DNA of 64,000 nucleotides, taken from the NCBI GenBank assembly GCA_963823505.1, contig CAWGLY010000005.1:930001-994000 (forward strand), read 5' to 3'. Positions 8,687 to 16,298 of the stretch are shown piece after piece. A program made the translations under genes and the position numbers. The notes below the pieces were generated by a model. That model was not told the origin of the DNA and did no database searches. It saw only the letters and a program-made list of their open reading frames with translations. Source of the DNA: DATHZQ01 sp963823505. Its GTDB lineage: Bacteria > Actinomycetota > Acidimicrobiia > Spongiisociales > UBA5794. Position 1 is the first letter of the stretch. Every line of letters starts with the position of its first letter.

Positions 8687-9601
8687 ATGCGCGCACTCCG
8701 CACGCTTGTCCTGTTCGTGATCATGCTCATGATGCTGGCCGCACCGGCCGCCGCCCAACAACGGCCGTTTCCGGACGTGATCGAGCTCCCTGACGGCTAC
8801 TTCCCTGAAGGTATCGCCGTTGGCAACGGCCACACCGCCTACGTCGGGTCGCTGGCCGACGGAGCCATCTGGGAGGCCAATCTCCGCAAAGGCACGGGGG
8901 AGATTCTCGTCGAAGGCGTCGAAGGCCGCCTCGCAGTGGGGATGGCGTTTGATTCCCGTACCGATCGTCTCTTTGTTGCCGGTGGCCCCGACGGCAACGC
9001 GTACATCTACGACACCGACTCCGGTGCAGCGGTCGACGTCATCAGCTTGGTGCCGTTCGGCTTTGTCAACGACGTCATCGTCACCAATCAAGCCGCCTAC
9101 TTCACCGATTCCTTCGCAGCGCAGCTGTACGCGGTTCCTCTCACGCCGAGCGGCGACGTCGCCGGACCGCCGCTCACGCTTCCGTTGAGCGGAGACTTCC
9201 AACTCGAGCCGGGCCAGTTCAACGCAAACGGGATCGAGGCAACCGCCAGCGGGGCAACCTTGCTGGTGGTCAACAGCTTCTTCGGTGAGATCTATACCGT
9301 CGACCCGAGCACCGGTGTGGCCGACGCCATCGATCTTGGAGGAGCCGTTGTCAACGGAGACGGTCTCGAACTCGTGGGCCGGACCCTCTACGCCGTCGAA
9401 GGCGGCAAGAACCAGATCACGAAGATCGCGCTGGCGCCCAACCTGCGGTCAGGCGTCGTCGTGGACGCCCTGGTGAACGATGCCTTCGACGTGCCAACGA
9501 CCGCCGCCCGCTTCGGTGCGAGTCTGTATGCGGTGAACGCCAAGTTCAACACGGAGCCAACGCCCGAAACGCCGTACGAGATCGTGCGCGTCGACAGGTA
9601 G
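8687..9601 (+). CDS. secreted SMP-30/NHL-like beta-propeller protein
   Basis: A 304-residue exported protein with a signal peptide (MRALRTLVLFVIMLMMLAAPAAAQ, cleavage near residue 24). Repeated blade-like units follow, such as GIAVGNGHTAYVGSLADGAIW, GMAFDSRTDRLFVAG and LELVGRTLYAVEGGKNQITKIAL, resembling the SMP-30/gluconolactonase six-blade fold. The GGGAGG at 8676-8681 is 5 bases from this ATG and only 2 from the in-frame TTG at 8684, which decides the start. It may be a lactonase-like hydrolase or only a binding propeller; metal ligands cannot be assigned by eye. A strong hairpin follows at 9622-9658. Confidence 0.75.
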   Translation: MRALRTLVLFVIMLMMLAAPAAAQQRPFPDVIELPDGYFPEGIAVGNGHTAYVGSLADGAIWEANLRKGTGEILVEGVEGRLAVGMAFDSRTDRLFVAGGPDGNAYIYDTDSGAAVDVISLVPFGFVNDVIVTNQAAYFTDSFAAQLYAVPLTPSGDVAGPPLTLPLSGDFQLEPGQFNANGIEATASGATLLVVNSFFGEIYTVDPSTGVADAIDLGGAVVNGDGLELVGRTLYAVEGGKNQITKIALAPNLRSGVVVDALVNDAFDVPTTAARFGASLYAVNAKFNTEPTPETPYEIVRVDR

Positions 9602-9621
9602 TTGCGAGGCATACCCACCGA

Positions 9622-9658
9622 GCAACTGGAGCGTCGACACAGGAGACGCTCCAGTTGC
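9622..9658. terminator. 14-bp perfect hairpin between convergent genes
   Basis: Arms at 9622-9635 and 9645-9658 are perfectly complementary over 14 bp around a 9-base loop. The hairpin lies 20 bases after the beta-propeller stop and 8 bases beyond the stop of the small minus-strand ORF, the expected place for a bidirectional terminator. There is no U-tract, as is common in high-GC actinobacteria. Confidence 0.75.
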
Positions 9659-9665
9659 CCGACAG

Positions 9666-9866
9666 TCACGCAAGTGTCGCCAGCTGCTCTTGGATGGCGC
9701 CGACCTGGTCGTGGAGACTGGCGATCGTCACGGGCGGTGCTGGATTGCCCCGCATCAGGGCCCAGCCACGCTGCACCTCTCCGATGATGAACGCCATCTT
9801 CGATGCGAGGTACGCCACGACCGCCAGCAGCGCCGCGATGAACACCACCCACAGCCACGACACCAC
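9666..9866 (-). CDS. small single-span membrane protein (start uncertain)
   Basis: A 66-residue ORF from GTG at 9866. A hydrophobic helix (WLWVVFIAALLAVVAYLAS) is followed by a polar, helix-prone tail ending SLHDQVGAIQEQLATLA. The same frame stays open upstream for 19 more codons (reading AIETIGKATEVFAQDVRSS) to a TGA at 9924-9926. That stretch also looks like protein, so the true start may lie there with an unusual codon, or the gene may be 5'-truncated. The shared hairpin at 9622-9658 supports transcription on this strand. The family is unknown. Confidence 0.5.
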   Translation of the reverse strand: MVSWLWVVFIAALLAVVAYLASKMAFIIGEVQRGWALMRGNPAPPVTIASLHDQVGAIQEQLATLA

Positions 9867-10153
9867 GGACGACCGTACATCCTGAGCGAAGACCTCCGTC
9901 GCTTTGCCGATGGTTTCGATGGCTCAAGCATTCGTCGCACCATCCGTTCGAGCTCTCAGCACGATCAACAGTCCACGAATCCGTGCACGCACGGTCTCTC
10001 CTTTCGTTCGCAGGTCTGGTGATCGTGACAGATCTGGCCTCCCCGCTGAGCGCACGTTCCCTGTGGAGGACACGACCGGTTGGAGCGTGTTTCCTGCACG
10101 CTCGCCTCGCGTCGCGTAGGTTCGGAAGCAACCGCGATCGGGAGAGGGAAGAT
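9867..10153. other. gap between the small membrane ORF and gamma-glutamyltransferase
   Basis: Apart from the open extension of the small minus-strand ORF (to about 9923), no convincing gene is seen. The region should carry the promoter of the gamma-glutamyltransferase gene, whose Shine-Dalgarno-like GGAGAGGGA lies at 10141-10149. I could not assign -35/-10 boxes. Confidence 0.4.
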
Positions 10154-11938
10154 ATGCGTAGGAGAATCGCACTCGTATTCGTGGCTGTGCTGGCCCTGGT
10201 GTTCACCGCCTTGCCGGCCGGCGCAGTCCCCAAGCCGCCGGACAAGAACCCTGTGGCCATCGGCACCGGTGGCGCCGTCGCCACGGTCGACGCCAACGCC
10301 ACCGAGGCGGGCATAGCGGCCCTGAGAAGTGGCGGCAACGCCATCGATGCTGCCGTTACGGCTGCGGCCGTCCTTGGCGTCACCGAGCCATATTCGGCGG
10401 GAATCGGTGGCGGCGGGTTCATGGTCATCTACCTGGCAGAGACCGGCGAAGTCGTCACCATCGACGGTCGGGAAGAAGCGCCAAGCGACCCCGACTTCGA
10501 TGCAGACGTGTTCCTCGAAGACGGCGTGCCCATTCCGTTCTTCCCTGAGCGGATCACGAGTGGGCTCGGTGTCGGCGTTCCCGGCACACTGGCCACGTGG
10601 GTCGACGCCCTCGACAGCTACGGAACCATCTCGCTGGCCCAGGCGCTGCAGCCAGGCCGAGTCGTTGCTCAGCGCGGCTTCGTGGTCGATCAGACGTTTG
10701 CCGACCAGACCGCAGGCAACCTCGAGCGCTTCCAGACGATCACGTCAACCGCCGAGACGTTCCTCGTGAATGGCGATGTCCCCGCAGTCGGTTCGGTGTT
10801 CCGCAACCGCGACATGGCTCGCACCTACCGGCTGCTCCAGCAACAGGGACCGGATGCGTTCTACAACGGTACGCTGGCTCACGAGATCGTGGCTGCGGTG
10901 CAGAACCCGCCCGTCGTCGACAATCCGCCGTTCGAAGTCCGCCCAGGTTTGATGGTCGCCGCCGATCTCGCCCAGTATCGGGTGCTGCATCCAGCCCCGA
11001 CGGTCGTCGACTACCGCGGACTCGACATCTACGGCATGGGACCACCGTCGAGCGGCGGGATCACCGTCGGGGAGAGCCTCAACATCACCGAGAACTACCC
11101 GCAGGACTCAGTGAGTGACGTCGAGTTCCAGCACAACGTCCTGGAGGCAACGGCATTGGCGTTCGCCGACCGCAATGCCTACATCGGAGACGACAGGCCG
11201 CAGTACAACTACGTGCCTGTTGCCGGGCTGCTGTCCCAGGACTTCGCCGACGTGCGCGCCTCGCTGATCGATCCGGCCGCTGCAGCTGCGAAGCCTGTCG
11301 CTCCCGGAGATCCGTGCCCATTCGACGGAAGTGCCCAATGCGTCCCTGATGCGGCGGCGCTCGACGCGGTTGGTGGCACGTCGACGACGCATCTGGTCAC
11401 TGCCGACCAGTGGGGCAACGTCGTCTCGTACACGCTGACCATCGAGTCCACGGGCGGGAGTGCGATCACGGTGCCCGGCCGCGGGTTCCTGCTCAACAAC
11501 GAGCTGACGGACTTCAACTCAACAGGCGATGGACCCAACCTTCCTGCGCCAGGGAAGCGGCCGCGCAGCTCGATGAGCCCGACGATCGTGCTCGATGGCG
11601 GGGCGCCGTTCCTGGCCGTCGGCACACCGGGCGGCTCGACCATCATCACGACGGTGAATGCGATTCTGGTCAATCGCATCGACAGGGCTCTGAGCCTGCC
11701 CGAGGCCATCGCGGCTCCGCGGGCGACCCAGAGGAACACCTCGTCCGTCGTGGCCGAAGCCGGATACCGCGCGCTCTACGGCGCAGCACTCGAGGCGTTG
11801 GGCCACACGTTTGCGGATACGTCGGAGATCGGTGCGGCAACCGGCATCGAGTTCCTGCCGGATGGCCGGATGGTGGCTGCCGCCGAGCCCGTCAGACGTG
11901 GCGGCGGCGATGCAGGGGTGTTGAGACGAGATCGGTAG
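10154..11938 (+). CDS. ggt: secreted gamma-glutamyltransferase
   Basis: A 594-residue Ntn-hydrolase that transfers or hydrolyses the gamma-glutamyl group of glutathione and related compounds outside the membrane. A signal peptide (MRRRIALVFVAVLALVFTALPAGA) precedes GGNAIDAAVTAAAVLGVTEPYSAGIGGGGF, the N-terminal family motif. The self-processing site is in GGTSTTHLVTADQWGNVVS; by analogy with the family TTH motif the nucleophile is Thr411. A late GxGGGS-like loop (GTPGGSTI) is also present. The length is normal. The ATG at 10154 follows GGAGAGGGA; in-frame upstream codons back to 9983 lack a signal peptide at the start. It ends at a hairpin (11952-11984). Confidence 0.94.
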   Translation: MRRRIALVFVAVLALVFTALPAGAVPKPPDKNPVAIGTGGAVATVDANATEAGIAALRSGGNAIDAAVTAAAVLGVTEPYSAGIGGGGFMVIYLAETGEVVTIDGREEAPSDPDFDADVFLEDGVPIPFFPERITSGLGVGVPGTLATWVDALDSYGTISLAQALQPGRVVAQRGFVVDQTFADQTAGNLERFQTITSTAETFLVNGDVPAVGSVFRNRDMARTYRLLQQQGPDAFYNGTLAHEIVAAVQNPPVVDNPPFEVRPGLMVAADLAQYRVLHPAPTVVDYRGLDIYGMGPPSSGGITVGESLNITENYPQDSVSDVEFQHNVLEATALAFADRNAYIGDDRPQYNYVPVAGLLSQDFADVRASLIDPAAAAAKPVAPGDPCPFDGSAQCVPDAAALDAVGGTSTTHLVTADQWGNVVSYTLTIESTGGSAITVPGRGFLLNNELTDFNSTGDGPNLPAPGKRPRSSMSPTIVLDGGAPFLAVGTPGGSTIITTVNAILVNRIDRALSLPEAIAAPRATQRNTSSVVAEAGYRALYGAALEALGHTFADTSEIGAATGIEFLPDGRMVAAAEPVRRGGGDAGVLRRDR

Positions 11939-11951
11939 GCGCACGGCCCGT

Positions 11952-11984
11952 CTCGATCGCCGTCGCACCGCGACGGTGATCGAG
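11952..11984 (+). terminator. hairpin terminator after gamma-glutamyltransferase
   Basis: CTCGATC (11952-11958), G, CCGTCGC (11960-11966), loop ACC, GCGACGG (11970-11976), T, GATCGAG (11978-11984). This is a 15-bp stem whose only irregular pair is a G-U, with a 3-base loop, 13 bases after the stop. There is no U-run. Confidence 0.7.
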
Positions 11985-12055
11985 GCGGTGCCGCATAGCC
12001 GCTGCGAGGACGGAAGCCTCTGGAGAACCGCGCTCGATGACTCCACGCTGTTGTC

Positions 12056-12736
12056 ATGCTCGACGGCACGGTGGACGACCTTCGCATGGTTGGCGGGATC
12101 AGCGCGTTGGTGGCGCTCGCATTGACGCTGGTGTGGCTGGCTGTGATGGCCCGCACTCCCCCGATCGCGGAACGGCCCGATACCCAGATGACGTTCTATG
12201 CCGAGCGGGGGCGGCTGCTCATCAGGCAGTTCCTACCGACAGCACTGGTGGCCTTTGCGTACGTTCCGGTGTGGCTGGGGCTAGCCGCCTACCTGTGGCC
12301 CGAGCAGGCAGCTCTCGGACTCATCGGTGCCGCGTTCGGCGTCCTCTACGTGCCGTTCGTCGTTGTCGGGTACTGGCTCCAGTTGACCGTCGTGCGTGCC
12401 GTCGGAGTCGAGTCGGCATCTGCACCGGATGGGTGGGTTCCAGTGTGGCGGCTCCTCGCCTTCTCCAGCCGTCCGGAGTCGCTGTCCGGCTCGTTGGTAG
12501 TGCTGGGCTATGCCGTGTGGGGCCTGGCCGCAGCGTTCTCGGGTGTCGGCCTGATCATCGCCGGGGGCGCAGTGGCAACGCTCACCGGTACAGCGATGCT
12601 CATCACGGCAGCGCTGACCTGGCTCGGCGCCACCGGCCACGTGCTGCGTCACGACGTGCTCGAGAAAGGGGTCATGGCGTCGGGCATCACCTCCGTCGTT
12701 GCGACCGGGCTGATCGCCGTCGTCTTGCTCGGATAG
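12056..12736 (+). CDS. hypothetical multi-span membrane protein
   Basis: Not recognised. It has 226 residues with about five to six hydrophobic segments (for example ISALVALALTLVWLAVMA, ALVAFAYVPVWLGLAAYLW, GAAFGVLYVPFVVVGYWLQ and SGITSVVATGLIAVVLLG) joined by short charged loops. The overlapping frame starting at 12037 is Arg/Gly/His-rich and looks like a shadow. It stands alone between the gamma-glutamyltransferase terminator and the convergent 13E12/HNH gene, 51 bases away. Confidence 0.7.
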   Translation: MLDGTVDDLRMVGGISALVALALTLVWLAVMARTPPIAERPDTQMTFYAERGRLLIRQFLPTALVAFAYVPVWLGLAAYLWPEQAALGLIGAAFGVLYVPFVVVGYWLQLTVVRAVGVESASAPDGWVPVWRLLAFSSRPESLSGSLVVLGYAVWGLAAAFSGVGLIIAGGAVATLTGTAMLITAALTWLGATGHVLRHDVLEKGVMASGITSVVATGLIAVVLLG

Positions 12737-12787
12737 CGCACCCGTTCGCACGTCGGGGCGCCGTCGACGGACGGTCCTTTGCGGACC

Positions 12788-13909
12788 TCACGCTGGTGGG
12801 TCGAGTCCGCACGGGGTGAGGAATCGCCGTCGGTGTGGTGGGCTTTCCGGGTCGAGCCTTTTGCCGTAGCCGTGGATGGCGATGTGGTGGTGGTACCAGC
12901 ACAACGTGGCGAGGTTGTCCGGGTCGTGGCCACCGTCATCTGCCCGAGGTTTGATGTGGTGGGGTTGGAGCCGGTAACGGGAGCGGCAGCCGTCGACGAC
13001 GCAGCCGCCATCACGGTGCACTACAGCGTCCCGGATCGCTGGGGGAATGGAACGGGTCCGGTCGGTCGTCCTGACCGGCCGGCCGTCGAAGAGTTCGACG
13101 ATGCCGGTGACGCCTTCACATACGATCCGGTCGATCGTGTCCGGCCCGACCCGCGGCCCGGCAGCGATCGTCCCTCCCCGCTCGCCCAACGTGGCGCCGG
13201 CTGATTCTGCGTCGACGAACACGGTGACCGCCGACCCGCTCACCACCCCACCGGCATCCGCTCTGGGTGGTGTTCCGTCGAGGTAGTCCTGAGCCAAGGC
13301 GGTGAGGGCGTCCAGCATGCGCTGACCCCTCCCCTCCTTGTCGACAGGCGTGGGGAGGTGGTCGGCGCGCTGCTGCAGTGCCTTGGCGATGAGGTGCCCG
13401 TCGTAGCCGGGAGCCAACGCGACGATCCGCCACGCCGTTTCCCCCAGCGTGGGTTCGATCACCAAATGCCGGCGCAGCATCAGTTCCCGTTCTTCGACCC
13501 TGGTGATGCGTCGCAGCTCGGCGGCGAGTCTCCGAACGCCTTTGAGGTCACGCCGGCGGCTTTCGGCAAGATCAGCCTCCGAGGCCCCAGCCGCGGCGAG
13601 CTCCAGAGTCGCCCTCGTGCGGTCGAACGACACCTCCCCTGCATCGCGGACTCCCGGCAAGCCGTCGCTCGAAGCCCGGGCCGCAACAACGAGGTCCCGT
13701 GCAGTGGCAGGTGCGACGTCGAGGTGGGCGGCGGTCCATTCCTCCATCGACCGTGAACCATGGACCCGGGCCACCTTGACTTCGTCGAGCCATGCCAGGA
13801 CTTCGATTTGTCGGCGGCGGGCCCTGGCGATGATCCCTTCGAGCCGCACCAGTTCGTGTTCGGCAGCGTCGATGTCAGCGTAGGTTGCCGGTTCGGTAGT
13901 AGCGAACAT
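12788..13909 (-). CDS. 13E12-repeat DUF222 / HNH endonuclease-domain protein
   Basis: A 373-residue protein of the actinobacterial 13E12/REP family: an N-terminal helical DUF222 region (ADIDAAEHELVRLEGIIARARRRQIEVLAWLDEVK) and a C-terminal HNH nuclease with CVVDGCRSRYRLQPHHIKP and a second Cys/His set LATLCWYHHHIAIHG. CxxxC...HH...N...H is the expected zinc/ββα-metal arrangement. The family is repeated in actinobacterial genomes and associated with mobile DNA; its function is unsettled. The start at 13909 (MFATTEPATYADID) was preferred to 13948 because the extra 13 residues are unlike the family. Confidence 0.88.
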   Translation of the reverse strand: MFATTEPATYADIDAAEHELVRLEGIIARARRRQIEVLAWLDEVKVARVHGSRSMEEWTAAHLDVAPATARDLVVAARASSDGLPGVRDAGEVSFDRTRATLELAAAGASEADLAESRRRDLKGVRRLAAELRRITRVEERELMLRRHLVIEPTLGETAWRIVALAPGYDGHLIAKALQQRADHLPTPVDKEGRGQRMLDALTALAQDYLDGTPPRADAGGVVSGSAVTVFVDAESAGATLGERGGTIAAGPRVGPDTIDRIVCEGVTGIVELFDGRPVRTTDRTRSIPPAIRDAVVHRDGGCVVDGCRSRYRLQPHHIKPRADDGGHDPDNLATLCWYHHHIAIHGYGKRLDPESPPHRRRFLTPCGLDPPA

Positions 13910-14936
13910 ACGTTCGACTGTATCATCCACCCGAGACAGAAACCACACGCACAGCAGCGCCTCTCCCGGCCACTTGGCGGGATTCCAGGGCGAATCCCGA
14001 ACGGGGACACAAGGCGGCGGACGAGCGCGGGGCGCACGCTGCTGAGCCGGCTCGGATCTACGACGACGCGGGAACCGCTGTTGCTGTCGTGGCTCCCGAT
14101 GCTGCTCACCGCGGCCATCGCCATGCCGCTGGTCCTGAGTGCGGTGCTCGACGCCATCCTCGACGGCCGTGGGATCGTCGAGGATGCGGTGTCGCTGTCA
14201 ATGGGCGGCGAGGTCGTGGCCAGCGCCGATCTGCCATCCCACACGTTCCTCGTCGTGCGGAACGACGGGAGCGCCCGCGTCACGCCGGCACTCACCGCCT
14301 ACGAGCGACTCCCCCTCGGCCGATTCACCCGCACCGTCTGGAGCGACCCGGTCACCGAGGTCCCTTCCGCCTACTCGGACTCGATCACGGAGTTCGACAG
14401 CACGAGGGAAGCCGGACCGACGACTGGCGTCTGGGGATCGAATCGGGCGGGTGCTACGGAGGTCGAATTGGTGTCTGGAGCCACAACGGTTGGTTGTCCC
14501 GACGAACTGAGACTTACAGGGACCGGGCTCGCTACCGGGAGCGCTCGGGGGGACTGTCCGTCACTCGGATATTCGGTGTAACTGCCGTTGGCCTCTTCTA
14601 GCGTTGGGGCGGGAGGATGCGGCCTTCGACGGCGATGGTCGAAGTCGAACTCTCAGATGGATCTGCGGGCTGGGAATGGGCGGCCTTGACGGTGGGGAAC
14701 TCGCCGCCGTTGGCTGGGCGAGCGGCGACCTCCGGCTCCGAACAGACCCCGTGTTCGTATCGCAGACGCCGTGGTGGGTGCCGGCCGACTCCAACCTACG
14801 GGTGCGGCGAGACTCGTGTGAGATTGAAGCGCAGTGCGCGATTGCGACGAGCCGGTTACCGTTGAACGACGTTGGCTGCCCAGTCACGGGGTCACTCACC
14901 GCTTGCCGGGTGGCGTCCGCTGGAAAGGTGCTGGCC
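13910..14936. other. about 1 kb nearly gene-free region with one possible gene remnant
   Basis: On the plus strand a frame from about 14040 to 14581 reads REPLLLSWLPMLLTAAIAMP..., a hydrophobic helix followed by a soluble-looking stretch (LPSHTFLVVRNDGSARVTP, VWSDPVTEVPSAYSDS). After about codon 110 it turns into low-quality sequence. An ATG occurs at 14099 (MLLTAAIAMPLV). It could be a short real gene or a decayed fragment; the family was not recognised. 14582-14936 holds no supported gene, only the leader of the RCC1-repeat gene with GGAAAGG at 14922-14928. Confidence 0.35.
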
Positions 14937-16298
14937 ATGTCGAGGATACTCGCATCTAGATGGCGGGCTCGCCTCGGGTTGATCGCGACTCTTGCGTTGA
15001 TCGTGCCGACCGGTGTCGCGATGAGCGATAGTGCCGCGTCGTTGCAAGCTGGCGGCGGCAATCGTGCATCGAGCGCCGCTCCGCCAAATGGCGTTGCTTC
15101 GATCACCGCCGGCTGGACGCACACCTGTGCGATCTCGGCCATGGGCACGACCTCTTGCTGGGGCTTCAATTCGCATGGTCAACTCGGGAACGGCTCGACG
15201 ACCGACTCACCCGCACCGGTGCCCGTATCGCTGCCACAGGGCGCTACGGCCATCGCTGCCCACTACCAGCATTCGTGTGCCATCTTGGACACCGGGCAAG
15301 CCAGGTGTTGGGGCTCGAACGCCCAGGGTCAACTCGGGGACAACTCGACGACCAACTCACCCGAACCGGTGCCGGTTCTGCTGACGGAGGACACCAGCGC
15401 TACGGCCATCACCGCCGGCTGGTTTCATTCTTGTGCGATCTTGGAAACCGGGAACTTGGACACCCCGGAGGCGATGTGTTGGGGCAGGAATTCAGAGGGT
15501 CAACTAGGGGACGGCTCGACAACCGACGAAGTTTCATCCAGACCGGTGCGGGTTTCGCTGCAGGAGGGCGCCAGCGCTATTTCCATTGCTGCCGGCGGCG
15601 CGCATTCGTGTGCAATCTTGGACACCGGGCAAGCCATGTGTTGGGGCTCGAACGCGCAGGGTCAACTAGGGGACGGCTCGACGACCACCTCACCCACGCC
15701 GGTGCCGGTTTCCCTGCCGGGTAGCGCCAGCGCTACGTCTATTACTGCCGGCGCGACGCATTCGTGTGCAACCTTGGACACCGGGCAAGCCATGTGTTGG
15801 GGCTCGAACGCGCAGGGTCAACTAGGGGACGGCTCGACGACCACCTCACCCACGCCGGTGCCGGTTTCCCTGTCGGGTAGCGCCAGCGCTACGTCTATTA
15901 CTGCCGGCGCGACGCATTCGTGTGCAACCTTGGACACCGGGGAAGCCATGTGTTGGGGCTCGAACGCGGAGGGTGAACTCGGGGACGGCTCGACGACCGA
16001 CTCACCCAGGCCGGTGCGGGTTTCGCTGCCGGACGGCACCAGCGCTACGTCTGTCACTGCCGGCGGCGCGCATTCGTGTGCAACCTTGAACACCGGGGCC
16101 ATGTGTTGGGGCTTGAACAACTTCGGTCAACTCGGAAACCCCTCGATAAGCGACGTGATATCACCCACGCCGGTGAGGGTCGCCATGCCGCTCTATGCAT
16201 GGCTGCAGTTCGGCGTTGCAGGTTTGGAGGCCCGGGCCATCGTGTACGGAGAAGTCTGCCCGCAAGTCACTGTCGACGGCAGTGCTTTGAAGGTGTGA
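14937..16298 (+). CDS. exported RCC1-repeat protein (first part of a frameshifted fusion)
   Basis: 453 residues from an ATG 8 bases after GGAAAGG. A signal peptide (RARLGLIATLALIVPTGVAMS) is followed by seven RCC1-type units of about 52 residues, each built around CWGxNxxGQLGDGSTT and AGxxHSCA. These predict a seven-blade propeller. After repeat 7 the chain continues WLQFGVAGLEARAIVYGEVC and PQVTVDGSALKV. That resembles the N-terminal domain normally found in front of metallophosphoesterases of this kind, so the ORF appears cut by a frameshift at its TGA (16296-16298). The next ORF continues in frame 2. Restoring the frame (removing TG from AAGGTGTGACA, for example) would give a product of about 1027 residues. 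Confidence 0.82.
   Translation: MSRILASRWRARLGLIATLALIVPTGVAMSDSAASLQAGGGNRASSAAPPNGVASITAGWTHTCAISAMGTTSCWGFNSHGQLGNGSTTDSPAPVPVSLPQGATAIAAHYQHSCAILDTGQARCWGSNAQGQLGDNSTTNSPEPVPVLLTEDTSATAITAGWFHSCAILETGNLDTPEAMCWGRNSEGQLGDGSTTDEVSSRPVRVSLQEGASAISIAAGGAHSCAILDTGQAMCWGSNAQGQLGDGSTTTSPTPVPVSLPGSASATSITAGATHSCATLDTGQAMCWGSNAQGQLGDGSTTTSPTPVPVSLSGSASATSITAGATHSCATLDTGEAMCWGSNAEGELGDGSTTDSPRPVRVSLPDGTSATSVTAGGAHSCATLNTGAMCWGLNNFGQLGNPSISDVISPTPVRVAMPLYAWLQFGVAGLEARAIVYGEVCPQVTVDGSALKV
15120..16226 (+). repeat. tandem 156-bp repeats encoding RCC1 units
   Basis: Seven units start near 15120, 15270, 15426, 15603, 15759, 15915 and 16071; spacing is 150, 156, 177, 156, 156 and 156 bp. Units at 15603-15758 and 15759-15914 are almost identical at the DNA level, including synonymous sites, pointing to a recent duplication or gene conversion. 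The 177-bp unit carries a seven-codon insertion. Confidence 0.9.

Noticed and set aside
12037..12819. 260-residue plus-strand ORF overlapping the membrane protein at 12056
   Set aside because: Arg/Gly/His-rich reading of the same DNA; the alternate frame has proper membrane helices.
15120..16226. CRISPR-like array
   Set aside because: Units are 156 bp, in frame and encode RCC1 blades; there are no short repeats with unique spacers.
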